In this document: piece by piece, positions 35,240 through 47,700 of the stretch
How positions within the stretch are numbered: the first letter of the stretch is position 1
How the letters are laid out: every line of letters starts with the position of its first letter
NCBI GenBank assembly: GCA_030142905.1
Contig: JASJOG010000056.1
Location: 888,501-952,500 of the forward strand
Length of the DNA stretch: 64,000 bases
Source of the DNA: Heliopora coerulea
Lineage: Eukaryota; Cnidaria; Anthozoa; Scleralcyonacea; Helioporidae
Direction of reading: 5' to 3'
Translations under genes and position numbers: made by a program
The notes under the pieces: generated by a model
What the model saw: only the letters and a program-made list of their open reading frames with translations
Told to the model about the DNA's origin: nothing
Databases searched by the model: none

Positions 35240-37284
35240 TTATTGCGAAGACTGAGTAGTTTGGTCAACACTTCTTCTAGTGAAAGAGTTAATAAGGCCG
35301 GGCGCAGTGTGGTCGTTAAGTATTTTGTAAATTAATATTGACTTAGCGCGGGACGGTCTCACATCAAGTATGTCCCATGAAAGGGTGTTAAGTACGTCGG
35401 CCGATCGAAGTTCATAACTAGCTCTTGTAAGGACTCTGGCAGCACGAGATTGAAGTCTTTGTAGATTATCTTTGAGTAACTTGCCGCAATAGTCCCAAAG
35501 AGGGGAGCAATACTCAAAATAGGGCTGAACCACAGCCTTATAAACGGTTTCAAGGGTGTCTTGAGAAATAAAATTCTTAATGCGTCTAGTAATTCCAACG
35601 CCCGCATTGGCTTTCTTACAGATCATATCAATGTGACTTCCCCAACTACGTTTTTCGTCCATCTAAACTCCTAAATTACTTGTGTGTGCTAGTTCGTGAT
35701 ACAGGTTTATGGTTGATCACTACAGGCTGTTCGCATACCCTGTTCAGATTATACGAAGAGCCAATAAACATGAACTTTAACTTAGAGGGATGCATTTGAA
35801 GTTTATTTTCCACAAACCAGTTGCGGACGTTGGCAAGATCGAAATTAAGATTTGTAATAAGTTCACTAGTGTCATGAGAAGATGAGAAGATCTGGGTATC
35901 ATCTGCGTCCATGCATGGGGTAGTTGATCTCAAGCAGTCAGGTAAATCATGAATGTACATAAGGAACAGCAAAGAGCCAAGAATTGAGCCTTGAGGGATT
36001 TCGCAAGTTATTTTTCGAGTAGATGATAACTGGCCATTAACGAGGTATTGCTGCTTCCTATGTAATAAGTACGATTCAAACCACTTCAGCTCCATGCCAC
36101 TGATACCAAAATGTTCATGGATGCCATGATTTACTGAGTCAAATGCTTTTTTGATATCAAGAAAGACGACACCGTTTAACTTCCCATTATCCATCTTTTC
36201 GAGCCACTCATCACACATTTGTATGAGGCACGTTACCGTTGAGTGGTTTGGACGAAATCCTGATTGAAATTCTGACAACATGGAGTTTTCGGTCAGGTAA
36301 CCGTATACCTGACGGAAAACCTCCTTTTCAAATACTTTACCCACTACTGGTAATATGGAAATGGGACGGTAGTTCTCGCATTGCCGTCTATCTCCAGGTT
36401 TAAAAATCGATTATACACGCACGTATCTCCATTCGTCAACATATATGCCCGTAATCAGGGACAAATTAAATTTAAAACACGATTAAGTCGGTTTCCTTTG
36501 TTCTTTTGAGGGTTTTATCCTCCGAAGAGATCTGTCTAAACAAATGCTTTTGAAAAGCTGGCGATGACTGTATGTACAATCCCTGACAACAAATTAATCC
36601 AAGAAGAAACACAAACTGAAAACTTGTTTCTAACTACTCAAAACTAAAACAAATCACGCCGCTTAACATTTCTCAAAGAAAACCTCCTTTAATCGTGTTT
36701 TAAGACGGATTTAAGCCAAATACATTCCTCGGAGCCTTCGGCCCCTTGGGATGTATCTGGCTTAAAGCCTCCGTTCTGGGTATTTATCCTATACATAAAC
36801 ATCAGCGACGGTGCAAGAATACTCCATGATGGTTTCAGTAATTTGGCGGGAATTTTATCAAGCCCAGTTGCTTTAGATGATTTTAAGTCTTTTAAGGTCG
36901 CGGCAACACTATCGACAATAATTGGTGAAAATGAGAAGCACATGTGTGAAGATTGACTAGTACTGTCAATAGTCGGATAATTATTGACTCGTCATCATAT
37001 TCTGCGGCTAGCTCAGGCCCAATATTAAGGAACCAATTATGAAAAATGTCAGCCATAAGTTTTGAATCCGATACTACATTTTCATTTACAGACAGCTCGC
37101 TCGCTGTATTTGATTTATCATTGTTCCCCAATAATGAATTGATGAGCGTCCAAGTTTTCTTAGGATCGATTGACTTAGAACAGTCATCAATCCTATCATG
37201 GAAGAAATTCGATTTCGCATTGCGCATTTCCATATTTACTTTATTTCGAAAGCTTTGAAATCTTTCCCAATGAAACTGAGGCAC
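35240..37284 (-). pseudogene. LINE-C ORF2, reverse transcriptase portion
   Basis: Reading the minus strand, 37284-36892 gives the pre-RT linker (KTWTLINSLLG). Then 36943-36790 gives LKSSKATGLDKIPAKLLKPS. After the foldback insert the frame resumes with NYRPISIL, VFLDIKKAFDSVNHG, IPQGSILGSLLFLMYIHDLP, and DADDTQIFSS where most RTs have YADD. Loss of the tyrosine in the catalytic box and several frameshifts show it is dead. The C-terminal part is at 35662-35240. Confidence 0.75.
36480..36785. mobile_element. Foldback element inserted in LINE-C
   Basis: About 300 bp that interrupt the LINE-C reading frame between a segment like LAPSLMFMYR and one like SLITGIYVDEWR. One end carries the GGGATGTATCTGG motif shared with 26986-27093. 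The words TAAAACACGATTAA and TTAATCGTGTTTTA occur in opposite orientation within it. Exact ends are uncertain by some bases. Confidence 0.55.
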
Positions 37285-37399
37285 GCATTATTGCTTGCTT
37301 TTTATAATCTCAATTTCTCATTAGCTCTTAAATATGAGGCGTAATCCAGGGAACTGAATTCTCTCATTATCCGTTTATGCTGCAATGGTTCATGCCAAC

Positions 37400-37970
37400 T
37401 TAATGTCTCATCAAAGAAAGATTTCCGTATCCACAAACAGTCTCCCATATTATCCAAGATAGGTCTGCGATGAAGTACTCTGCATTAAACTGTTTATAAT
37501 CCCTAACTTCTTTCACAGTCGATTTTCTTTTCGGTAGTGTGAACTTTCGCACAATATATATCAAACTGTGATCTGAAATCCTTCGGTGCACAACACCTGA
37601 AGCAGATATGTTATCTTTGGTATTGGTTAGAACTAAATCAGTTAGGGTGGCCAATGTCTTTGTCACCCTTGTGGGCTCATCAATTAATTGGTCAATTTGA
37701 TAGAGTGAACATAAAAATTGCAGTTGTCGTGTATGGAGATCTGGTGAACCTTTCATACCACAATTAAGATCTCCGACAAGTAGCAATTTTTTACTCTCCG
37801 CGTCACACTTTTGAAAAAGTGTATCTCACTCATTAAACAAATCAATGTCTGAGTTCGGCGCCCTATATCAAGTACTTACAAGAAAGGACTTGCTATATCG
37901 GGCGATTCATGTCGACACATCATCTCAAGACGGCTCGGCTCTAAGTCGTTTCTACCAGTAAATGGTATAT
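37400..37970 (-). pseudogene. LINE-C endonuclease fragment
   Basis: The minus-strand frame has LLLVGDLNCGMKG, LIDEPTRVTKTLATLTDLVL and RISDHSLIYIVRK, the second half of a LINE EEP endonuclease with the D-x-N and DHS boxes present. Just upstream, after a stop, is VSTWYRAPNSDIDLF. The first catalytic half is absent. Confidence 0.7.
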
Positions 37971-38189
37971 GGTCTCAAAAGTCCTGTAAATCTTGTTTAT
38001 CTGAGCAGGAGTCAAAACGTTAACGGCGGATTTAAAATAGCTGTGAAATTTCACCGGGTCTTAATTTACGTTGGTTTCACGACTCATTAGAACTACCCGT
38101 ACCACAAATTCAGATGATCTCAGCTGAATTTCGCACACAAAGGATGACTGTAAATTTTTGTGTCCAGACTTTGGAGCATTTCCAACTTT

Positions 38190-38870
38190 ATTCTAGTTCG
38201 AAGATGTTTTAGAATCTACAAAACTGTCTGCAGTACAAATAGTTTGAAGCTTCCCAACATCGTTTCATCCTTCCATCCTTACCCCGCCGCAAAAGCAGTG
38301 GAGGCGCCCTGAACAAAAATGGCTAAACTACTGGAATTTGTATATCCTTTGATAACGTCAACTGGATATCATCTCAAAGGCTGTAGTTCAAAAGTTCTTT
38401 TCACCAAACGGGATTTTTCCAGCCCCAAATACAAATACGCTGATGCACAAGTCATACGTTTCCTGTGATCACGAATTTTGTATGAGGGTTAAACCGCAGT
38501 AGCATTCAAACGATTTTCGAAAGTGGGTAAATTTCTCAAATTATTTTTGCCAACTTTCCCAAGCCTTTCGTCTTCGTTTGGTCACTGAAGGGTTGGCGGA
38601 TCACACTTTCGCCCTGAGGTTCACGTTCAAAATCGAAAAACGTCAAGCTGTAGTCAGCAAACATTTCCTTGGCAGTTTGTCGAATATCACCAGTTATCCC
38701 CATGCCATTGGTGTTCTTGTATAAACACACATACTTATCCTCGGTTTGTCATAAATGTCTTCGCCGACGTCATATGGAATGGCTCGAACACAAGAACGGT
38801 TTGCTGCCATAAACGCAAAGCCAAAGAACTGGCTTTGATGTACTGAAACGTCTTCAGATCGACTGGCACT
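38190..38870 (-). pseudogene. Unrecognised decayed coding sequence
   Basis: On the minus strand a continuous segment reads AIPYDVGEDIYDKPRISMCV, then YKNTNGMGITGDIRQTAKEM and YSLTFFDFEREPQGESVIRQ, ending in a stop at 38536. Further on are pieces in other frames such as CGLTLIQNS, DLCISVFVFGAGKIPFGE and PPLLLRRGKDGR. The composition looks like real protein rather than chance frames, but I cannot name the family. Frameshifts and stops make it a likely pseudogene. It lies between LINE-C and the dead HEPN copy. Confidence 0.3.
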
Positions 38871-40129
38871 TAAAGTGAATCAATGGAAAAAACGGGTTAT
38901 TTGTCGTATACATTCTGGCACGTCCTATACTCACGTCCCCTTAAAGCACAGTTGTGCCTCGGTCTTACATGCTCTTTTTGACTTTATCAGCTTCTTATGT
39001 GAAAATCAAGCAGGTTTGAAAGGGAATACAATGTAGTAATAAAAAATGAACTTTAAATCAAAGACACTTATATCGCGTTCGTTCACGCATAAGGCTCAGC
39101 CAGTACCCATAGTTACCGCAGTTCAAATTGTTGTAAATTAGCCTCACTGGCCACTTATTCTGTTTGGCAATTCAAAAGAGTTTTTGCTTCCAGATAAGGC
39201 AAATGCTGCAACTTAAGATGAAGATAAAAGAATATTTAAACTGGCCATCTTACATAAAGAATACTGTCTACAACGGAATATAAGAAAACACGAGTCGAGA
39301 TCAATGCCAACGGTGCTTTCCGACAAGATTTCTCTTCTATAACAAAATAAATGAATAACTTGTGGTTCCTAGTGTATTTACCATGGTGATCTAGCCATAG
39401 CTTTTTAGAAGACATTTTTCATAACACCCTTATTTATGTACATACATTGTACAATTACCAACGACTGCTCTGGAAATGAAATTTTTTGGGTTTTGATTCA
39501 GAACAAATTCTGAAATGGGTCTAAAAAATCACAATTTGTCTCCTAAAAATAGGGACTTTAGTTTTTGATTGTTATTATTAAGTGCGGTACTTCGATGCTT
39601 TAATGAGGAACTAGCAAATATTGCAACACCCGTCCCGACGCCAAGTTGCAGTGAATTAAACCTGGACAAAAATGAGTTGGAAAACGAGACGACAGTCGAG
39701 CTTTTTAACCATCTTTGAGGTGTTTAGAAATCGGATGAAACAACTTTCAAAAGTGTGATGTAGCTTCTCAAGAGAAACCGTATCGAAAGAGAAAATCAGA
39801 TTTAAACACGTTGAAATTTTATGCTAGTTAAGTCTAAGTACTGATTCGCTATGTGTTTTCCTCATGGATTATTGAGTCTGAGATTGTTTATTTAATTTAT
39901 TTTATAGTTTTCTAACTTCTCTCGGTACTTATACGGTTTCCTAGTTTAGAACTGACAACTCAATTTAACATTTTTTATCAGTTTGGTTACTTGGTTTTTT
40001 ACGTTTCTTATACGCTTGACGATAAAGAGTAGAATTTAACCTTAAAGTGTTCGAAGCTATTTCTGCAAATTCCAAACTTAAGTAGACTCTGTGATACCAA
40101 CTTCTTCGATTTCATTCGTAAGCAAAGGT
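38871..40129. other. Stretch without a recognised gene
   Basis: Nothing firm. One open plus-strand segment at 39600-39715 reads FNEELANIATPVPTPSCSEL followed by NLDKNELENETTVELFNHL and a stop. It may be a relic exon, but no homologue is recognised and there are no clear splice sites. Confidence 0.3.
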
Positions 40130-40690
40130 TTCCATTAACTTTTGATTTTCTTGAGTCTGAGTGGTGCGTGGATACCAGCAATTTCGAGAAACGTGTCTAA
40201 ATCAGTCGGTTCTGCAGGCTTTTCTAACTTCTGTCCGGAGTTTTCAACAAGGTCTACATCAGCCCGTCGGTCTCCACCAAATGCCACATCTTTCATCCAT
40301 TTGAGGATATAGAAAAAAGACAATAAATCGGTGGATTCTGCATTTTTAACTGTGCTCATGTTGTTCCCGAGGGTAGGAATAAAGAACTTGACGACTTCCC
40401 ATGCATCTACTGGTCACTTTGATATCGCAGTTTTGATTCCGTTAGGTACCATCGCGATTTCAATTGGTATCAGCCATTTAAACTATGATTAGCGTGATAG
40501 GCAAAGTTGGCTACACTTCTTTCGATTCAAGCAATTTTCAGGATTGTGACATAGTGCAAACGCAAGGGAATGTCGAGTGAGCTTTCCATACCATTTTGTC
40601 ACAATCTGTTCTCATGCGAAGTTACAGGTTTTTTAATTAAATTGCTTACTATCTTTTCAAACAGTTATCCAGTCGTTATGCCTTTTGGGT
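40130..40690 (-). pseudogene. Dead copy of the HEPN domain of the STAND gene at 60.9 kb
   Basis: On the minus strand the DNA aligns from about codon 8 of the gene at 60932 (NDWITV in place of KNWITV) through LIKKP, the Cys-rich stretch (CHNPENCLNRKKCSQLC), NCDIK, and SSTDIS-like NAESTDLLSF, WMKDVAFGGDRRADVDLVEN and on to a FLEIAG segment. Stops and frameshifts break the N-terminal half; the longest frame left is 40359-40135. The HEPN catalytic stretch corresponding to RNAWAH is replaced by a partly deleted KLEKPAEPT-like sequence, so the ribonuclease motif is lost. No STAND or TPR part follows. It was probably a segmental or retro-copied duplicate. Confidence 0.8.
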
Positions 40691-41579
40691 GAATTAATTT
40701 TTAGCATCTCAAAATTCTTGGATATAAAAAAAGCCATCAGAAATGCAAAAACAGGCTGATACAACTTTCTTTACGTCAGTGACTTGGTCTAGTTTTTTAC
40801 ATTACTCGAAACGAAACCATCATTTTGGTTAATACTGATAACACGAACAAACCACCGATTGAAACTGAAATCCGACCGAAACCTTTAAGGATAACCTTGG
40901 ATATTTATAATACTGGATGGGAAACAAGACGACTTGGGCAAAACTTCTTGCTTAAAAATGAGTTACAAACCTCTGAATTTTCCATAATGTAGCTATAAGT
41001 ATTAGAAAGTTTGAAAACCATGGGCGTGAATTTAAGAGGGTAAAAGATGGATGTAAATCCCTCCATTCTTCGCCAACAGGAATTTTTCTGTAATTATTCC
41101 CCACCCACATGAATTGCTCAATAGTTTTTGTGCAGTCAATTTTCTTCATTATTAAAGTTTTGGTATGTGCAAAGTTACTCTAATAAGATCTTAAACCTTT
41201 CGGCTCAAGGAGCTCTCCCCTTGAGGAGTAAATTCGACTGGCGTTGGTTAGAGCAAAATAAAATCAATCACAATCACATCATTGATTAAAAGAAATCTTG
41301 CTCTACCGGGAAAGAGTTAATATAAGTAGTTATAAAGGATTGTGTACTTGGGTGAAGAACAATGATATATACATTAGGGTTACTCCAAGTGAACAAACCC
41401 ATAACATACTAGTTGATCGCGGCCGGGATTCGAACCCACATTAACATGTTACTGTAAAACCACAACCAGAGGACAAATGATGACTCTGAAATAGAACCAA
41501 AATATTACCGTTTTTAACTTGTCTGTTTCTTGTTCTAACTTGAATATCAAGTCTCAAGATGACATTATTCGGTCAGTGT

Positions 41580-42010
41580 TGCTGTAATTGATAGATATAT
41601 CTATTACGTCCTTTGGCTTTTAAGTGCAAAAATTATCCTTGCTGGCTAGCAGAATGCAGTTCAAATCATCAGTTATGATTAGTTCCGAACAACTATTGTC
41701 AGCTTTCTTCCGGAGGTTCTCGAAATGATCATAGTATAACATCTGGATTTGGTGGGCCAGTACCATGTTGAAATACGGTGGGGTTTTGTTTTTAATTTCC
41801 TATATTTTCTAAGCAGACTGCTTCTACATTATAGGGCATGAAGCAAGCTCGTACTAAATAAGAAATGTTGTCTCGTAAATAAATAGCAACATCTGCACCA
41901 TTTCTATTACTATCTAGTCTTACAATTTTATAACCAGTACTTTCAACTTCATTGTTTATTGTATTATTTAATCTCGTTTCATTAATTTATAATATCTCAA
42001 AAAAACTGCT
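41580..42010 (-). pseudogene. LINE-D endonuclease fragment
   Basis: The minus-strand translation with frameshifts gives INETRLNNTIN, GYKIVRLDSNRNGADVAIYL, RDNISYLVRACFM, then STWYWPTKS and a segment corresponding to GDLNC written as TDDLNC. This is the middle of a LINE EEP endonuclease. No RT is attached; it is a short relic. Confidence 0.55.
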
Positions 42011-42778
42011 TTCGTAAAGACTCTGTGTTCTTTAATACGATTGGAGAAATTGTTGTGAGTGGGAAGAAGTCCCGATGTATCGTCTTAGAGCCCCTCATGA
42101 CGTTACCTATTAATAAGACGCAAAGAGGCTTCCGATGATAGACTGTCCGGATTCATAGGGCCGGGGGCACTACTGTTGTGCTATGCGCAGGAACAGACAA
42201 AGCCTTTGATGACGTCGCAGATTACTGGTCATAATTTCGGAATGTTCTCGTATAATTGTATGGTTGGGTTGGCACGCGTGCTCTGACAAATCAGAATTTC
42301 TTTTTTCGCTTGAGAAAAAAAGTCTTGATGTTCTTTTAATCGCGTTCCAAACAGACGCATTGTCTGACCGATGTATTCCTGATCACATTTGTTTCATAGT
42401 AATTACAGTCGCTGCTAGTGTTGCTCTTCACGTTTCTCAAGCTTCGTTTTCGTAACTGATCATGTTCAAACCTTTTCAAGCCAGAGCAACGCCAAACTGT
42501 CTGATTCTGTACTTGGCTTTAAGGGAAATTTTTTCGTGTAATGTGTTAATTCGTGTAATGTCGAATTAAGTGGGTAGCTACCCGATTGAAGCTTCAATGA
42601 GGTGCAAAATGGTTGAGATATTTTTGAACTCCCAGGGACTAATTTCTTTTCAGACGCAAAAACGGTCCTAAACGGCCATCTGTCTCTCTTGCGTCCCCTC
42701 CCCCCTGTATCCATGTTGCTCTCCTGTGATGGCTGAGTGCAGGACATATCAAATTTATCTGCTTGATCAACATTGCTC

Positions 42779-42813
42779 GGGAGGGGGAGGGGGAGGGGGA
42801 GGGGGAGGGGAAG
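42779..42813. repeat. (GGGGGA)n tract, potential G-quadruplex
   Basis: Six runs of four or five G separated by single A, on the plus strand. This sequence satisfies the G-quadruplex pattern. On the minus strand it codes PLPLPLPLPLP within a 149-codon frame of unknown meaning. Confidence 0.8.
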
Positions 42814-42952
42814 GAAAATTGTACGAACCATTTTTGACCTAATGACACAGTTCACTTCCGGAACAACGGTTGACTCAACATTTTTTTCCCTGATTGTTGA
42901 AGTGAGAGTTTTCATGAATTAAACTACATTGCTAAAGTCAAGTAGAAAAGTT

Positions 42953-43023
42953 GACTTGAGCGGGATTCAAACGCTCGTCTTCATGTTTACGGACCGCTGC
43001 TCTAGCAACTGAGCTATCGAGTC
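42953..43023 (-). repeat. tRNA-like (SINE-type) sequence
   Basis: The minus strand has GACTCGATAGCTCAGTTGCT as an A-box region and CGTTTGAATCCCGCTC as a B-box/T-arm region over 71 nt, bounded by GACTC and an imperfect GAGTC-like complement. It is close in sequence to the unit at 57537. A direct neighbour 'agtcaagtagaaaagttgac' matches the flank of that copy. Confidence 0.55.
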
Positions 43024-44129
43024 AACAGGGAACATAAAAATATTTGATAACAGTAATAGTCATTTTGCTCTATTCTGTTTCTTCAATATGATCTTCATAC
43101 CTTCTGCTATTGCGTTCGTAATTTTCCTAAGGCAGTATAATTGCGGTTAATAAGGTTTTCTTCTCCGTCTCGAAATCCTTGACTCTGTTATTCAGACCAT
43201 GCAGAAATTGTTGCTCAAGTTATTACATTCTTGAAGTGTATGGTAATCTTCTTTTAATTTCAGGTTTTCCTTTCTTCGTTTAGTTCTTCATATTTGTCTC
43301 TTCTTTTTAGTAGTTCTTCATCTTCGTTATTTTATTTCTTTTCTCCTAATTTAGCATTGAAAAGGGAGTTGGTGCTAAGTTCATTTGCCTTTCTTCCCTT
43401 CGAGCTAACTAAGCCTTATGTTAGGTGCTGTCTATAGTTAATCCTTCTCCTAGCATACAATTTCTTCCTGCCGATGACCATTTGATTGACGAATTCATAT
43501 GGTCTTTGATCAGTTTTTTGCAACGATTCTAGCTCTTCGTCGCACTTTAAAATTCCTTTGTTAGAAACTTTAAAGTTCTTGTTTGTATACAAATTACGTT
43601 GTGAATGTTCGTCCATCTTTGGTCGAGTGAGAACGACTCTGCATGGTTCTAAACCTTGTCGTAAATTATGCTTTGAGCTCTTCGTTTGGCCCCGATTGGG
43701 CGACAATTTTTGGAAACCATTGAAGAAAATAGTGTTATTCCTGTTCACTAACTTTACATTTATGACATCGATTAGATGACTTGGTAAAGAAAGTGCAGAA
43801 GGCGTTACTGTACACAACGGCAGGCTACAATTGAGCTAAAGCAATACTCAGTATCCCGTACAGACCTCGCGAAGAAAGACAAATAGTACGTCTCATTGCA
43901 CAAACCCGAGGACATGAACTAGAGGCAACGAAAGCCGGACTACGTGTATGGTACACACCAGGAGATCATCATGCAAGTGCATACACTGCAATTCGCCAGA
44001 CCGTAATTCAACATCTTGTTTAAAGATCAACACACTGGTATAGACAGTTGAAACATATTGTCGTAAAAGAAACTGTGCTTCAACTGTATAGGGAATTACG
44101 TCGAACAGCCGAATTTCGTAGCGCCATGA
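43024..44129. other. Stretch without a recognised gene
   Basis: No family is recognised. A 133-codon minus-strand frame (43817-43416) contains RPYEFVNQMVIGRKKLYARR, but nothing supports it. The segment 43840-44130 directly precedes BEL/Pao protease sequence and may be the decayed gag end of that element. Confidence 0.3.
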
Positions 44130-44734
44130 CATGTTGAAACGGTGCCTCCCGACAACATCTGTTTTTGGGTCCAAAGCTAAATTGGGGGGCTTGTCATTGT
44201 ATCTATCTGACCATAGCGAGGTAGTATATCCGATCGTGCCACTAGAAGTGAATAGTGTTAAGACAAGAGCTCTTCTCGATACAGCTGCCGAGGGCTGGTA
44301 CACTTCGCTTAGGCTAATTGACGCCCTTCAAGAACGTCCGATGGAAATAAAGACCAAACGCGTTCACATGTACATGGCGAATGTCCACGCCCTCGACGTC
44401 TTAACAATTGCTACTTATTCACACCGCACTTGATGTCAGCAAGTGGTCTGCGATAAAAAGAAAAACCGCGGGAACAGTGGGATCACCAGGACGACACCCC
44501 GAGAACACCGAGAACACCCTGTTAAGCAGGACGATTACGTCCCTTGGTCGAGAAAAAGATCTTTATTACTTTCACGATCTTCGAAATACGACTACATACT
44601 ATCAGCTTTGCAGTTCGGACGTGCTTGGATTGACCGATTCGCTAGCAGACGACCAACAAGTACTTTATCTAAAACTCAAGGAACGTTTAGTACGCAGTCC
44701 AGGGGGGTGTTATCAAAGTGGTCTGCCCCTTAAA

Positions 44735-47700
44735 AACGTCTTCTTCTTCTTCTTATTTCGAGTGAACTCGAACACCATAAACTAGCTTCATCCATTCCTT
44801 CTGATTTCCCATGATGCTCTTCAATTCAGAAATGCTCAAACCAGTATCATTTCGCAACTGGTCTACATATGTTGTAGCTGGTCTTCCTCTCTTTCTTGCG
44901 CCATGCTTTGGTTCCCAGAGTAGTAGATCACTTATCACCTCATCCTTTCTTCTCCAACAGTGTCCTATAAAGCGCAGTCTCCTGATCTTCAGTGTATCTG
45001 TAATCTTAGGAAGGTTGCCGTACAGTTCTTTGTTGGTTTTATGCTCCTTCCAGGAGACTCCAAGAACTACTCTAAGCATTCTTGTATACGTACCATCCAA
45101 TCTATTCCTCATCTTTCCAGTCATCGTCCAGCATTCAGCACCATAAAGCAGTACACTTTCCACAGTGGCCCGAAAGAAACCTACTTTGAGATGGTTTTGT
45201 AGGTTTGATTTCCACACTTTCATCATTTTGTTTAGTGCACTCCAAGCTTGTCCAATTCTTATATTCATGTCCTTTTCACTGGATTGTATCCACGAACCAA
45301 GATATTTGAAGTTATCTACTTGCTTCAATTTGTTCCCTTCCAGTGTGACAAGATCTCCTTCAGGTTGGTTATACAGCATGTATTCCGTTTTCTTATAGTT
45401 AACATGCAGACCCACTGTTTTCGCAGCAACCTCCAGTCTCAATAAGAGAAGTTGTGCCTCTTCAAGATAGTCAGTCAGAAATTAGGGCAAGATCATCTGC
45501 GAAATCAGTGTCAGTGATGTATGTTGCTGCAAGACGGGAGCTCTGCCGAGGTATAAGCGTGAATCCAGTGTGTTTCTCTAGTAGCTTCTCTAAGGGCATA
45601 ATCCAGGGCTATGATAAATAGGAAAGGTGCGAGTGTGTCTCCTTGCAGTACTCCCGCAAGAATTTCAAAGAATTCTGTATCACCATCAGGAGTTATCACC
45701 TGTGCTTCGGTGTCCTTGTAGAGTATGCTGATGGCGTCCACTATGTTTGTTGGAATTCCATACGCCTTCAAGATCTCCATCAATTTCCCCTGATGTATCG
45801 AATCAAAGGCTTTACTGAAGTCTACGAAAGTCAATATTGCAGGTAGCCGTTTATCTTTTATTCCCTCTATAAGTCTACGCAAAGTTAAAATTTGTGATAA
45901 TGTAGATCTACCCGTACGAAATCCATTTTGGTTCACTCTGAGCAAAGGATCCAGATGAGGTCTTATTCGATCTAATAGAATCTTGTTATAGATTTTCGCG
46001 GCTGTAACAGTTAAGGATATACCACGATAGTTTCCTGTGTCACCTAAGTCACCTTTCTTTGGTAGTGGTATTATTCCACTTTTAACCCATATATTCGGTC
46101 GATCACCATTAAATGTTTTGTTGCAGATGTCAAGCAATTGTTGATTTAAGGCACCAGTTTTCCAGACTTCTATTGGTATGTTGTCGAGACCATTTGCTTT
46201 ACTATTTTTGAAACCTTTGATACTTTTAACAAGTTCTTCCATGGTTATGTTACCCGTGTTGATGGAGAGAGGTTCATGTATTATAGAAGCAGTTGGTTTT
46301 ATTGTAACACTGGGTGGTTGACCTAACAGGTTTGAGAAGTGTGTCTTCCATTTACTGACACGCTCTTCAGGACTTTTAGCTTTTATTCGACCCCTGTTTG
46401 TGCCCTTTCTTCTCGTGAACTCGTTTACCGTTTCCCATGCAAGACTGGATTTTTGGTGTTGTATAGCGTCAGTAATTGCATGAATCTTTTCATTCACATA
46501 CTTCTCTTGTTCTCGATCGTAAGATTCCTGTAGATCTTGTTTGGCCTCCTCCAGTTTTGCAGCACTGCTTCTAGTATTTCTTCTCAAGCATACCTCATAT
46601 GCATTCTTCACCATTTCCCTTTTTTCTATGATGTTTTCATTTTCCCACGGAACGTGTTGCTTTATCTTGGCCTTCACAGGTACACTGAGTTCTGCAGCTT
46701 TTTCATGGGCTGACATGATATTCTCATACATCTGGTTTGCATCCTGGTTACCATGTAGGTCCTGTAGAGCTTGGTATCGGTTGCAGACTTCCACAGTATA
46801 CATGTCTTTGATGTTATTATCATTGAGAAGCTTGTTCCAATTGTATCTGATCTTTTTCTTGCCAGATGGTTTACTTTGCCGCAGGCTTAGTCTTATTTTA
46901 GCAGTGACAATGCGGTGATCAGATCCCACAGAACAGAAGGAGTTATGTGCTTCGCAGTTTAAAGCGCTGTTTTTCCATTTATTGTTTATCAAAATATAAT
47001 CTATTTGACATTTGGCTCCAGATGGTGATATATGAGTCCAAAGCTTATCTTCGTGCTTTTTGAATCTGGTGTTCAGTGGTTTGAGATTGCAATCTAACAT
47101 GTAGTTTAGAAGTAGTTGCCCATTTTCATTGGTGTTTTTGTTGTAAACTGACCCCTTAGCATCACTTGCGCCAATCTTTCCATTCATATCTCCGCCAATT
47201 ACTAATACATTGTGTTTAGGAACAGCCATTGTCAGTTCTGATAATTCTGCATAGAATTCCTCTCTATCGTCCACGTTAGATACATTGGTGGGGCTGTAGC
47301 AGCATATGACAGTAACAGCAGGATTTCCATTGAAAGTGGCAATGAGAGTCCTTGGATTGATGGTTTCTACCGAGTTCAGTGCTTTATGTGTTTTCGGACT
47401 GAGAAGTAAGCCAACACCTCGTATTGTTGAGTTATTTGTAGCTTTTTCAGCGGAAGATGTAATCATAACCCAACTTTTCTTCATGTCATGGAACTTCAAC
47501 TCGATGTCATCATGGAAGATCCGACGTTCTTGGATACATATGACATCAATGTTCTGTTCTTGAGCTAATGCAGTTAGTTCACCTGTCCTTCCAATCGAGC
47601 ACAAAGTGCGACAGTTGAATGTTGAAACAAGAGTAGTCTTTCTACACTTAAAAAGCCGGCAATTCTTCGAAATGTTTTGGTCAATAGCATTCTTTTCGAT

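Larger units (their letters stand above)
35075..37970 (-). mobile_element. LINE-C: 5'-truncated non-LTR retrotransposon
   Basis: Minus-strand order: the endonuclease end, the linker, then reverse transcriptase, finishing with a (TAACA)-like tail at 35045-35085. The proteins are related to LINE-A but clearly a different copy. A foldback element of about 300 bp is inserted between fingers segments at roughly 36480-36785. The start of the endonuclease is missing. Confidence 0.75.

Noticed and set aside
46541..46918. 125-codon plus-strand frame resembling a membrane protein
   Set aside because: It is antisense to the LINE-E endonuclease-reverse transcriptase, whose frame is far longer and has family motifs.
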